Assembly: GCF_019649055.1 (NCBI RefSeq)
Contig: NW_026570367.1
Span: forward strand, 62,001-126,000
DNA from: Paramacrobiotus metropolitanus
Lineage: Eukaryota > Tardigrada > Eutardigrada > Parachela > Macrobiotidae
DNA length: 64,000 bases
Reading direction: 5' to 3'
Under the pieces are notes generated by a model. The model was not told the origin of the DNA. It did no database searches and saw nothing but the letters and a program-made list of their open reading frames with translations. Numbering within the stretch: position 1 is the first letter of the stretch; the number at the start of each line of letters is the position of its first letter. A program made the position numbers and the translations under genes. Below, piece by piece: positions 26,248 through 38,334 of this stretch.

Positions 26248-27780
26248 GGTGGAGGTTCCGCACTCGAAAAGGGGAATGAGATCCACGATTTAATAGGGAT
26301 GAGCGAGTCTGTCGTTACAGACCGCTAGGCGGCCAGCACGCCAATACTGCATTAATGATTAACACTGTGCGCGCAGCACCATTAGAGCAAGACCTTGAGC
26401 TTCCATTGTCGCACCCAGTCCTTTCAAACACGAAAACTTTGCTGTGTAGTGATAAGTCTAACTAAAAAGTTTGTTGGAGTTCGGATCACTGCAGTACATG
26501 CGGTACGGCACGAGGCAGTACAAATCAGAATGGTCATTCAGTACGAGTTGATACGGAACACTGAACACGTTCGTAAATCCCCGTCAGACCGTACTTGCTA
26601 CCGCACCGATGCAGTAGAACCGGATATCGAAAGGATTATTGCATAACGCTTACAAAGCATTAAAGCTACGGGGAAAATGGGAAACTTATGAAAAAATCGC
26701 GGCAGCAAAGTATGACAAAGGAGCGGCCAAAGAAAATATCAATCGTATTAGTGTAGAAGACAGCAACTGCAAAATTGATAAACTACGTAATTGCAAATCG
26801 CCATCCACATGGAAATTCAGCCAGCGCCAGCCACATAATATATACGCCAGCCAACAAGGCGGGTAGGAGATAAACAGCCACTACTTTCTCATCTCATCCA
26901 TACGAGAATATCCATATCAATCCACTATTTCGGTAAGTTATGAAAACCTCAAAACTGGTTTCTCAACTGTAGGATCAGTTTGGTGCGTTCGCATGAATGA
27001 ACAAAGTTTAACTATAGAAAGAAAGGCTTTCTGATGCGTACAAACAACGTACCGGAGCTTGTTAGTAAGCTGTTACAAATAATTAAGCAGTATTATAATA
27101 CTACATTGTATTATTACACTATAAGATGAAATTAAATTAAAAATGTGAGTAGTGCAAGGCAGCAGCAAGATTAACAGATCATTGCCACGGTCCACCGTAT
27201 GAGTAAGTACTATTGTTTTTGTCTGAACGTCAACGCTCGATGAGCATTTAATAACTTCGGGTAGTAGGGATACGCCCCATATGGCTATCTCGTTTCCTTA
27301 AACAACGACGGCACCAAACTGAAAACCAAGAAGATTTTCGCCAACAATGCCGAAATTTTTTTAACTCGGAGAGTTGTCTGACCAACTTTTCAAGTTGGTC
27401 AGACAACTCTCCAAGTGATTTCTGTGCTATGTAGCCCATTCGCTTAAGAGTAAAATTAATATTAATGCAAGTCTGCAAACCTTTCAAGGTTTTTTATAGC
27501 AATTTCAGCCGGTTTCACCACAGCAGAAGCTCACAAACTGCACGTAAAACGACATTTAAAACAGCAAAGATAATTACTAACACCAAATATCTCAATCTAC
27601 AACTATTACATCTTCGAGTTTGTTAAATTATTGTTCATACCAGCCTAAAAACAATTACCCAAACAGCCACTAACTATAGGTAATGCAAAAACAACGAACA
27701 CACTGCATTCTGCTTTCAATCATTTAAATTAAATTAAAGTGCTTCACACATAAACCAATCTACTCGCTTAGTTTTCACGG
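26248..27780. other. Intergenic between UGDH start and SLC25A3 stop
   Basis: About 1.5 kb. The right-hand part is downstream of the phosphate-carrier stop, and the left-hand part should hold the UGDH promoter. Frames at 26395-26646 and 26639-26866 (+) are low-complexity or lack any family feature. It contains the 45-nt hairpin at 27368-27412. No other gene is supported. Confidence 0.5.
27368..27412. repeat. Perfect 21-bp inverted repeat with 3-nt loop
   Basis: Left arm starts GGAGAGTTGTCTGACC and is followed by TTC and the exact reverse complement. The total is 45 nt, in intergenic DNA between SLC25A3 and UGDH. It is too short for a standard animal pre-miRNA (about 60-70 nt), and nothing around it extends the stem. 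Confidence 0.88.
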
Positions 27781-30455
27781 TCAGTTTACAACTTTGCCTT
27801 GGGCTGCCCACTTCAGTTTGAGTGATTCTGGTGCCTCTGGTGGCGGAGGCCGTGGGAGACTGAAAAAACGATAAGATTACTGTAATGAAATGATTCTAGT
27901 TAACGCTTTCGCTAGCTGTACGTACCGGAAGTAAACTTTCACAGCATCATAAATGAACCACTGAAGGGCAGTCAAAGTACCAATCATAATAATACGGGGG
28001 GTAAGTCCCTTCCACATTCCTGAAAAAGATTATAACGCGTTAACACGGCTGTCTTCGGACCATCTGACTGCTGTGTCTATCATAAAGCACCCAGTAAACA
28101 TTCCGAAATCGATCTTCCACGAAATGACTCCCCTGACTTTCCATGAATCAATAATCAGGAAAATAGTTTTCCCAAATTATTGTGGAATTCAAGGTTAAGA
28201 ATCATGGTATTCAAATGCCAACACTAACTTTACCCCATGCTGTAATACATACTGTGCTGTATTGTAAAGGCAAATTGTAAGCGAAAATCTTTCGGAAAAA
28301 GAATTAAATGAATATGGAGCCAGTTTTCACTTATGCTTCATCATACTTATCGGAATTCCATGAAAATTAGCACTCACCGGCAAATCCTAGGCTCTTTGCA
28401 ACTTCCACGGCTGTGCTTCCCTTTTGCTGGTTCAACTTAGATACGACGGTATCGGCAGGATGGGAAACAATCGCACAGAACACACCCGCTGAAATCAGAA
28501 ATACATCAGCTTAGTGAGCTCACTCGTTAAAATTATCTTACATAATGTATTAATAAAAGTCAGACCTATCATAAAGCATCAGGTATCTCAGTGATAAAAG
28601 GCTCGTATGTTTTCATCATGCACCGAAAACGACAACGGAGAACCCAGACCGTGCACTTACCGATATATCCAGCAGCGAAAGTGACCAACAGCTGCTCGCC
28701 CTTGCTGCACTGCGCTCGGGGCTTGGGCACGACATATTTGTAGAGCAATTCCACAGTTCGCTCAAAGCAGGCAAATTTCATCATAGTGTAAGGGATCTGA
28801 CGCATCCACAAGGGCACCAATCCCTTATAAAATCTAATAAAATCATAAAAAAACAACTGAGTACTGCCACTACCAGGCCATACGATTACAATACGCAGTT
28901 CACTGATTAGTGATTATCAGGAGTTTTTCGTAAAGCAATAGCACGGATGTACCCGCTGATGCCTTCCTCTCTTAGGATGCGTGGAAAGCCATCTCTCAGC
29001 GTTGACGACCATCCAGGCTGCGTCTGAATACGAACTTTCACAGCTTCCATAGGAGCAAGGGCGATATCAGCGAAAAATTCAGCTGAAGCCGATGCGGCGA
29101 GGTACAGCCAAGTTCGGTAGAGATACGCGGCTTCCTGCAGATGAACGGGGCTCAAATCAAACGTGCACCATAAGAGAAAACAAAGTCACTTACATCTCCA
29201 ATCAGATCGTGGTAGTAGACTTTGAAAACTTCGTAGAGTCCAAACTTGAACATGCCCTGGGCGGAGTAGCCGATTAATGTCGGCGCCCATCCCTTGGTCA
29301 AGCCAAGCATACCCTCCTCCTTGACGGTAACAGAAAATCCGGACATGATCCCCTGATATTTTGCAGGATTCACCTGGTGGAAAATAACATATATTTCTGC
29401 AAAGTGGCATTCAGCGTCCGTTTTACCTGTATGCGGCATTTAACCAGATCAAGCGGTACGATGGCAGTATGTGTGATACCACAACTCAAAATTCCACCGA
29501 GGCCGCACAAAGCATAGAACTTGGGTGTTGCGAACTCAACCTCCCCTTCATTCACTACAAAACATTTGGACACATTTGCAGACATAGATCTCTTCTATAA
29601 CTAGCCGAAGTTCTACCAGCGTTTGAACGTGCGCTGTATAAGCTATGCAACTAGCACTAATAGCAATTCTCTATGCGAACAGGCTGCAAAGCCACAAATG
29701 GGATATTATTGTACCAAACTATTGAATAATCCTACACGGAACGATGAGAAATCCCACCTATCGTCCAGTTTTGCTTATTAAAAAAGAAATAATGCTTTTC
29801 CTGATTTCCAGCAATAATTTAAACCCTATTCCTGATAAATGATAATGTACGTAGCGCACTGTTGCATCACTTCACATTCACTTGCAGTCTTGCACCGCCC
29901 GACGGCCAAAGTATCTGGGAATAAACAAGGGCGGTGTACGACAGCCAGACTAGAATGCTACTGATCGATTTCCCTGTACTAGAACGTCGTCTATATAGCA
30001 AGGAAACAGATCCTCTCACGGTTTTAGCGCTTTAACTGGCTGGTGAACAAGTACTTACTTATCATCTTATGGATGCTTTTAGACTTCAAGTACTTATGGA
30101 TACTTCAAAGTTTTTTGCCATTTATGACTTGTTCAGGCAATTCATTTAAAATTAATAAAAGGGTTTACGATTTACTATAGGAGCAACGGGAACCTTTGTA
30201 AGCCGCTACAAATTCGCCTGCATCACTTACCTTTTCCATGGCCAAGTGCCTTTTCAAAATTTTTGGTCTTTGGGTTTTCACAATGGGCTGAAAGAAAAAA
30301 CGGTTAAAATAAACACCTGTAAGCAGTTTTGCTAAGAAGATTATTCTAAACTTACCGAATTTATTCAAGATGGAATAGTTTCCTTGCTTGATGGATTCGG
30401 CAGCCACGATACGTGGCGTTAACAAATTTTTCACCGGTGAATTGTCTGCTGACAT
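27781..30455 (-). CDS. SLC25A3: Mitochondrial phosphate carrier
   Basis: Nine exons: 30455-30356, 30287-30231, 29554-29427, 29373-29194, 29134-28953, 28833-28661, 28488-28378, 28019-27926, 27859-27781. They join to 367 residues (human 362). It imports phosphate with protons into the mitochondrial matrix for ATP synthesis. There are three carrier repeats: [10 protein letters not shown], then [14 protein letters not shown], then [15 protein letters not shown]. The conserved phosphate-carrier stretches [50 protein letters not shown] and [18 protein letters not shown] are all present. The first two exons give a basic, poorly conserved N-terminal extension, as expected for this carrier. A TTTATTAG acceptor just upstream of the ATG (about 30475) suggests a non-coding 5' exon. 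Only one copy of the vertebrate alternative exon III region is visible. Confidence 0.96.
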
Positions 30456-31432
30456 TGTGTCTGGTTTCTACGATCTAATAAAATGTTGGTTAGCTTTAAC
30501 CAATCAACCGAATCCGACGTTCAGATGCAGCTGAAGATGAATAATCATAAATTAAAACAAGGTTTACCGTAATTTTTTCAAATAATGTACGCTGCAAACA
30601 AAAATGCTACGACAGACACTAGCAGGTGACTAAAAGTTGTCCCTGAACAGATCGCCCCAAAGTATCCTCGCAAAGACGAGAATCCGGCGTCAAGTTGCAT
30701 GGGAGTACAGTATTAAAATTACCGTAAGTAGTACACGCTATACCTGGTGACCCGTTGCCTTTAGTGGGACAAAAAGGCCGTCGAATGCCGAAATCATGAA
30801 AAGTTCAGTACATAAACCGTCAAAAATTGTTTTTTCGCGGTAAAATGCAGAACTGACTTGATCCGATTATTGTATTTGTATTACATTCTGGCTGCAATTT
30901 AAACTGTGCAGCGCTGCAGCAGAAGGACAACGATTCACGGTGCGAAAGAGTTTCAAGCTCATATCGTAAGCTACCCTTATTACTATGCTTATGGTCTGCC
31001 TTATTTAAACCGTTAGAACTTATTTTTAGGGAATGCTTCCGGTCCCCTTCAGATTATCGCCGAAGCTACACTTGCGTTATCTTACTTCAGGTAGTTATTT
31101 TTTTACGAACTATTCACACAATAATGATATCTCAGACTTTAATGATCTACGGCTAACAAACAAAATTCACAGTCATTCGAAGTTCAAACATAAACTAATT
31201 TCTGACTACTATTTCAAATGCATTCCAAGCAATTCAGATTCAACGGCGTGATAGATCATTCAGAACCGGATCACTCTTCCACAGCTCACGCTGAACAGAC
31301 AACGGTAACGCATGACTGTAATAAAAGCTAGAAGCCATAACATTTAAAACTAACACCACATCGAATAAAGAAAGAAGAGGCGAAGCAACTACATTAACTC
31401 AAATAAATTATGATGGAATACTTCTACCAATT
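30456..31432. other. Intergenic between SLC25A3 start and PDHB stop
   Basis: This holds the presumptive promoter and 5' UTR of SLC25A3 (minus) and the 3' UTR of PDHB (minus). No coding frame with family features; a plus-strand frame at 31033-31251 is rejected. No repeat seen. Confidence 0.5.
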
Positions 31433-33853
31433 TTACTTTTTTATATTTAAAGATTTCTTCACAGTATCCACGACATCACTGGCATGAGGGAGCGCTAAGC
31501 CTTCTAACGTTTTTGCGTATGGCATCGGCACATCGGCACCAGTGACACGATAAACTGGAGCATCCAAATAGTTAAAACCTTCTCCTAAACGTAAAGTAAC
31601 AAGACACAGACTGCACCATGACATTTAAAATAATTCAAATCGCAATATCCATCTTGAAGTCATCGGATGCTTACCTTCACTAATAGCAGCGCTAATTTCT
31701 GAACCAATGCCACAGACAGGCCAACCATGCTCGACCGTAACGACATGGTTCGTCTTTTTCAAAGACTGGATTACTGTCTCCAGATCAAGCGGTCTCAGAG
31801 AACGAAGATTAATAACCTAGCACAAGTAATTCCGTCGTAAACAGGAAGTTAAAAGCAAGCAAAAAACACTTGTGTATGAAACAGTACCACAACAAACCTC
31901 TGCATCTACGCCCAGTTTTTCCAAATCCTTGCAGGCTTCCAAACAGGTTTGCACACCTCGAGCATAAGAAACCAGAGTGATATGTTTCCCTATCAGAATA
32001 AAACCCCACTAATTACCAAACACTATTACGAAACACAAAACTCTCAAAATAAAATGGCTGTAACGAATGAATGAGACAGTTCTGATCGATCGAAGTAAAA
32101 TCCGTTCAGGGATAAAGTAATGGAAAAAAACTTATACAAGTAGCGGAAGAACACGAAAAAGAATGTTTTACCTTTCTTTTCGATTTTTGCCTTCCCAAGA
32201 GGTATAACAAAATCTTTACTCAGTGCTTCTTCGGGAATGTCGAACGGCTGTCCGTACAAGATTTCGTTCTCCAAAAACACGACTACAAAGCATAAGCCAT
32301 AAACCAAAAAATAACCAGCCAGTTCAATGAAGATGTTGAACGTAACAATTAAGATTAACTATTCAATATTACTATGACCTATTCGATTAATTTTTATACT
32401 ATTCAACAGCACGAATGTTTTAAGAACCGTAAATTCGCAAGTAAACTTCAAAATATCTATCAACAAAAAATTAAAGTGACTGACATTATTATCTTCGAAG
32501 TCAATACTGGCCATTTAACAAAAGCGCAACAAGAGTATACCTGGGTTGTCATCCCGTATAGCCGCCTTCAAAAGTCCTCGTGCATCTTCGGAATTGTACG
32601 GCGCGGCGACTTTTAGTCCCGGGCACTGCGCATACCATGATCCGAAGTCTTGTGAATGCTGAGCGGCCACTCCAGCGGCTGCTCCGTTAGGCCCGCGAAA
32701 TACAATTGGCACTTTTGTCTACAAACGGATACTGTATTAAAATATAAAATTTCAAAGCCATCTGCGTTTATCGAATTCCAAACAGTGATTTAAGGCAGTA
32801 ACTTACCAATCCTGCCGACATATAAAGCGTTTTAGCTGCCGAATTAATAATGTGATCGATAGCCTGCATGGCAAAATTCCATGTCATGAATTCACAGATC
32901 GGCCGAGTTCCAGCCTGCGAAAGCAAGGAATGAGAAATCACACAGACTAATTTATAGCAAAAACCCGTAACGATCACGCACTTACCATTGCAGCACCAAC
33001 GGCAATACCGGCGAAACCCATCTATAAGAATAATATGCTGACGCTTGACATATGCGAATAAAGAAAAAGAAAAGAAAGAAAGTAAAAGAAATATGCGAAT
33101 AATTACCTAACAATATATTACTGTAAACACTTTAGCATTTCTTTTGACAGGGTATTTGCTACCAAATCATGCTTGCTTACCTCTGTAATTGGAGTGTCCA
33201 TAACCCGTTCATCGCCGTATTTCTTCCATAAATTTTTTGTCACCTACCAAAAACAAGTACTGCACATTTCCACATTTCAAATTACGTATCGTAATTCAAA
33301 TTTTTATCATAAGGAATTGCGAAGTGCACTGTGTAGATGTTGCATTTATAGAAGTACAGTATATTTCAACTAGAACGAAGCATTTTCACCTTGTATGCTC
33401 CATCATATTGTGCTACTTCTTCTCCCATGATGAATACGCTGGGATCCCGCTCTAGCTCTTCGTCTAGCGCTGAATTCAGGGCATCACGAACCGTCATCTG
33501 AAAAAAAAGAACAACACCGTTTTCCGAACCATCCATCAATGAGGGAGTGTCCAAACAATGAAGTTAGAACGAACCACTGTAGTCTCAGATGCAGGAAAAG
33601 GTACGAGTATAGTACCTGTTTTGCTTGCATGTTGGTACTTATCGCAAAAAACCTACGAGGGACACTCGATCGGGCGATCTGCAACATGCGAAAATAATAC
33701 AAATCACATAAGAAAGGTAGTGCGAGTCTGAATTTCAAAAGAGTACTCTCGGCAATTTTCCCAACGATGACTATCAGATTTAATTTTTCATTTTTGCAAG
33801 ATTGTTCAGCGCCAACTTACCCTTCTTGCTGCGTCTTTTGCAAGGAAAGCCAT
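31433..33853 (-). CDS. PDHB: Pyruvate dehydrogenase E1 component subunit beta
   Basis: Eleven exons: 33853-33821, 33678-33616, 33497-33390, 33243-33181, 33021-32986, 32914-32807, 32718-32541, 32282-32172, 31989-31898, 31816-31675, 31584-31433. They join to 361 residues (human 359). With E1 alpha this subunit forms the thiamine-diphosphate enzyme that decarboxylates pyruvate in the mitochondrial matrix. The N-terminus is Arg/Ala/Ser-rich, as for a mitochondrial presequence. The mature part begins at [15 protein letters not shown]. Family-specific runs include [73 protein letters not shown] and [16 protein letters not shown]. Exon 5 is only 36 nt. It lies head-to-head with NFS1; the two start codons are 919 bp apart. 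Confidence 0.97.
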
Positions 33854-34772
33854 GATCACACTGTAAGCAACTGGCAAGTGAGATAAAGGGGAATCGGTCG
33901 CAAACAAGGAGCACCGAGGTGAAAGTGTACAGCTAACTTCGAACTTTCCAAAACTCACAACAATTAATAAATGTTCAGAAGCTGAGAAGTGGCAAAAAGG
34001 CAGAACCACTAGTGGTCTGCGTTTTGCTGTTGCAATGTTGCTTCCTCGCGGGCGAAAATTAGTAAGATCTGCAAATCAATTATACGGATTTTCAGATCTG
34101 AAAAGCAGTCATTAAAGAGTCATTCATAATAAATGTCTCAAAACTTCAGGTTTGGAACGTTCACCAAAAAACAAGTGTTTCAAAATTGCATAATGCCATA
34201 ATCCCTTTTCATCATATCGAGTGAGTATCCCGGCGCAGATGAGCCCACATTTATTGTACTGGGCGTATCCGGCAGAAATGGTCACGAGGACAAGTAGATC
34301 TGCCATAGTGTCAGGTGACCAAGCGTGCGATTGCGCGCAAATTGCATTAGTGCACATGCACCATCCATATGGTTCAGTTCTTCGTGCCGCTACTGCTGTC
34401 TGCTAACCCATAAACAAAAATTACAGTTTAAATCATAAAATATTTAATATTTAATTATTACGAATTACTTGCATTAATTCAATTTTCCAGTTTTTCCTAA
34501 AAATTGCTTGTGTAACAAAGAGTCTAGAACCGCATAAAAGTGTGACTGTGAACTTCAGTTAGGTATTAGTGAAAATAAACCCTAAACAGCGAAGTTGAAA
34601 GTGAACAGTTAAAAACATTGCTGTCATTGCGGACTTTTATCGGTGGAAATACCTATACCTACCTGCTGACTTACAGTCCACATTATTTTTCTAGTCCACA
34701 CTCGCAGTGGTGTTGTAGTAGTTGTACTATCAGAGACTTTTCTATTTTTTACTACGATAAAAAGTAGTGAAA
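33854..34772. promoter_or_regulatory. Shared upstream region of PDHB and NFS1
   Basis: 919 bp separates two divergent start codons. No other gene is seen here, so both promoters must lie inside it, possibly as one bidirectional promoter. No TATA box or other core element could be assigned with confidence. Both products are mitochondrial. Confidence 0.45.
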
Positions 34773-36717
34773 ATGCGTTTATCCCGCATAATCCATCCAG
34801 CGAAGCCATATTTTCGGCCCTTCACCACCTCTGTGCCAGTATACCAACAGGTAGCCGACGCTGTCAAATTTGATCCAGAACGAACGCGTACTGAAGTGGA
34901 GGACACTAGCACACGATACGAGCAGATGACAAATGACAATACAAGCGATAAGTATGTATACAAGAAAGTCGAGCAGAAGCTTCCCGATGTGCGCCCGCTC
35001 TATCTGGATCAGCAAGCGACGACTCCGCTGGATCCTCGCGTGATGGACGCCATGCTGCCTTACCAGATGCATTCTTTCGGGAATCCCCACTCTCGATCCC
35101 ATGCTTACGGGTGGGAAAGTGAGCAGGCGATGGAGAAAGCCAGAAGTCAAGTAGCGCGACTGATTGGTGCAGACTCTAAAGAGATAGTGTTCACCAGCGG
35201 AGCAACGGAATCGAATAATCTGGCCATTAAAGGAGTTGCGCGGTTCTACAAAGGAAAGAAGAAGCACATTATTACTACACAGACTGTAAGTAGTACTAAC
35301 TTCTAGGTACCGTGACTCGTGAAATACCTTTAAACAGACAGCAATTTGCAGTGATTTAGGTTGAGCAGTTGTGAGAATTAAGTACTTACACTGATACAGT
35401 AATATATTTTCAAAGTTCTACATTGATCATGGCCACTGTTCAGAATTTCCGTTTCGAAAAAGTCTAATCGCTCGCAGTGTTTTCCAGTTCTCTGTTCGGT
35501 TTTAGGAACATAAATGTGTTTTGGATTCGTGCAGAGCTCTGGAAGGAGAAGGCTTCGATATTACTTATATGCCTGTGCAGAAATCGTCAGGCTTAATCAG
35601 TCTGAGTGAATTAGAGAAAGCAATCCGCCCCGACACTTCCTTAGTGTCCGTGATGTTTGTGAATAACGAAATCGGTGTCAAACAGCCAATGAAAGAATTA
35701 GGCAGTCTGTGCCGATCGAAAAAAATATTCCTCCATACCGATGCAGCACAGGCTGTAGGGAAAGTGCCTGTAGACGTCAATGCAATGAATATTGACTTGA
35801 TGTCTATAAGCGGTCATAAATTATATGGTCCAAAAGGAGTCGGCGCTCTGTATGTGCGTAGACGTCCGCGAGTTCGTTTGGAGCCGATCATTAGTGGTGG
35901 CGGTCAAGAGCGTGGACTCCGAAGCGGCACCGTTCCGACACCACTGGTTGTTGGCTTTGGAGCTGCATGTGAAGTTGCTCTGGATGAAATGGAGGTACAA
36001 AAATTTATAATTTGAATAAAACTGTTAAGTACTATAAGCTTGCATTTGCACTACATAGATATAGTTTGTAATATCCATTTCCAGTTTAGAAACATTTAGT
36101 ATCAAGAAATTATTGGACAGGCAAAACATTTTTGCAAAATTGGAATGGGCTTGAAGAATTATTCATTTTCAGAATGATACGAAGCGGATCGGATACCTCT
36201 CAAAGTTATTGGTGGATAAACTGACCGCGGCGATTCCGAACATAGTTAGAAACGGTGATCCAGTCCAGACATATCCTGGGTGTGTTAATCTGTCTTTCGC
36301 GTGTGTGGAAGGAGAAAGTCTTCTTATGGGGTTGAAAGACGTTGCTGTTTCGTCGGGAAGTGCTTGTACTTCAGCGTCGTTGGAACCGAGCTATGTATTA
36401 CGCGCTATTGGCGCAGAAGAAGACCTGGCACATTCCTCGATTCGTTTTGGAATTGGCCGCTTTACGACAGAGCAGGAAGTCTTGTACACAGTTGAGAAGA
36501 CTGTAAAAATGGTTGAACATCTACGCGAGTTGAGCCCTCTCTGGGAAATGGTGAAAGGTACTCCTACCCTTTATTTTGTTTTTAAATTTATTTAATTTTT
36601 TAACTTTAACTTTACCTTTTAACAGAAATGTAAATGCAGAACTTAAATTTAATGTATTCGTTGTTTTTCATTGCAGAAGGCGTCGATTTGAAATCAATAA
36701 AGTGGACACAACACTGA
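34773..36717 (+). CDS. NFS1: Cysteine desulfurase, mitochondrial
   Basis: Four exons: 34773-35285, 35506-35994, 36173-36557, 36677-36717. They join to 475 residues (human 457). It is a PLP enzyme that takes sulfur from cysteine for Fe-S cluster assembly on ISCU, working with ISD11, ACP and frataxin. Key parts: [16 protein letters not shown] at the start of the catalytic domain, [25 protein letters not shown], the PLP lysine in [12 protein letters not shown] (Lys276), the persulfide-forming cysteine in [13 protein letters not shown] (Cys399), and the conserved C-terminus [10 protein letters not shown]. Residues 1 to about 75 form an Arg-containing mitochondrial targeting region plus a variable linker. 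I used the ATG at 34773; two codons upstream there is only a GTG. Few exons compared with its neighbours. Confidence 0.97.
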
Positions 36718-36808
36718 TGCTATTTAGTGGCGGCTGGTGACAATTTTCCGCAGGAAATTAGAATTCGGAAGATTATGGCATAAGCCTTACCCATATGTTG
36801 AAAGAAAA

Positions 36809-36814
36809 TTTATT
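36809..36814 (-). promoter_or_regulatory. Poly(A) signal candidate, RNF170-like gene
   Basis: AATAAA on the minus strand, 164 nt after the minus-strand stop codon. It lies within the probable NFS1 3' UTR. Confidence 0.45.
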
Positions 36815-36936
36815 TACATATTCTGTTACAGAAGATGATAAATTAAACATGCATAAAAGATGTGCGAGCAAATAAACAGATGATCCTTGTCTTCCACGAA
36901 ATTAATATGAAAGAAAGACTGCAAACGAGACTGTAA

Positions 36937-36942
36937 AATAAA
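36937..36942 (+). promoter_or_regulatory. Poly(A) signal candidate, NFS1
   Basis: AATAAA 220 nt after the NFS1 stop and only 36 bp before the end of the opposing RNF170-like coding region. Confidence 0.45.
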
Positions 36943-36977
36943 GTAATCAGAACCGAAAACAATGCTTGTTGTCCGTC

Positions 36978-38334
36978 CTACATGTGCTCCAAGAGATTTT
37001 GCAGATAAGTGTTTTCGAAATACTCCACGCAAACCGCAATGATGAAATGCAGAATAAAGAAGGTGACAGTGTTCATCATTTTTCGGTCGAACATCACGAA
37101 AAAGTAGCCGAGCCGTAACAACCGGCTGACACCGTCCATGAGAAGAGTCCACATATTTCGTCGTATACTGCTTGGAAAGATTCCCACGCACACTCCACCA
37201 AAAATCAAATTGTACCGTCTGATCAGCTGATCGAGTTTGTAAGATCCGTCGGATGAAGCCACTTGGTCGGGGCTGATTTCAACCGCAGGCACGACCTTAT
37301 GAATAGGAGCCATGCACAAGGGGCATGAAATGGGGAACAGGAATACCTTTCCGTGATTCCACATGGCAGCAAAACATTCGGCTACAGAACACAAAAGAAA
37401 AATGGTTAAAGCACGTCTAGCAATCTAATCCCACAGGATCATAATACGTTGCATATATATTACACACTGAAAAATACAATACACTGAAAACAGATACGAG
37501 TACCATAATAAGGGAGCCTGTAGTGAAAACTTCAAAGACGCGAGCAAATAGAGGTATGTATTTGCTCCAGTTTGATTAATAAACTATTAGGCATCAGAAT
37601 CAACTGAATGCGAAGTGTTTCACACATGCTAAAGCAATTATCTTTCGGACCGGCTAGTGAACAATTTGCCAAATTACTAAAATCGGCACGAATACTCAAA
37701 TCAGTACCACTGAAGCACTAACCACATAAAGTATGTCCGCAAGGGCCAGCCACGGGAATCCGCTCAGCCATTTCGTCGGTAGTAGCCAAACACACGGGGC
37801 ATCCACTATCCCCAAAAAACTTCAGGTTTTCCTCTCTTTTAACCTTCGTCACGCATGCGCTATCAGTTTTGCAACGGCCACGACGGATGCCTTTAACAAG
37901 TCGGATCCACGCAACTGAACGTTTCAAATCCAGACGCTTCAAATAATTGCAAAGCCTACGAAACACCAGATCAAACGAAACGCCAAACAGCTTTGGTTAT
38001 CGATGTGATTGAAGGTTACAGGAAACGCTACCATATGCTTCGTTGCCTCATCTTTCCATCGTGTACGGAGGAAGGCACTACTCATCGACTGCTCTAACAA
38101 TATAAATTGACTGACGAATTGTCAAACGCTAACGCACCTGGGCAAGCACAGAAATGTCCACAACAAAGCGTAGCCATACACCAGATCCTTGGCACGTGTC
38201 CACATTCGAACATCTCGCGCTCGATGGTATTCCTCTTCCCAAATGGGACACAATCCAGCTGATGAATTCAGTGTAGGACAAGTAGGACCCGATGCAAATT
38301 CCGTGAAAGGATTGACAATGCGACATGCACCCAT
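36978..38334 (-). CDS. RNF170: RNF170-like RING-finger membrane E3 ligase
   Basis: Three exons: 38334-38138, 37955-37723, 37381-36978. They join to 277 residues (human RNF170 258). A C3HC4 RING is complete: Cys118/Cys121 (CPVC), Cys138-His140 (PCGH), Cys143/Cys146 and Cys163/Cys166 (CPLC), with the W-x-G spacing and the DQLIRRYNLIFGG segment that follow the RING in RNF170. A hydrophobic segment lies near residues 50-65, and one or two more near the C-terminus (LLRLGYFFVMF; VTFFILHFIIAVCVEYF). RNF170 is an ER E3 that ubiquitinates activated IP3 receptors; that role is inferred here. The start ATG is the first in a frame open from a TGA near 38485, and an upstream coding exon is not excluded. 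Convergent with NFS1, stops 260 bp apart. Confidence 0.82.

Noticed and set aside
26247-26286. Longer UGDH N-terminus starting at 26286
   Set aside because: The codon there is GTG, whereas an ATG 13 codons later precedes the conserved NAD-binding start at the normal distance.
26639-26866. 75-codon Lys/Asn-rich plus-strand frame near the UGDH promoter
   Set aside because: Low complexity, no homology that I recognise and no splice partner.
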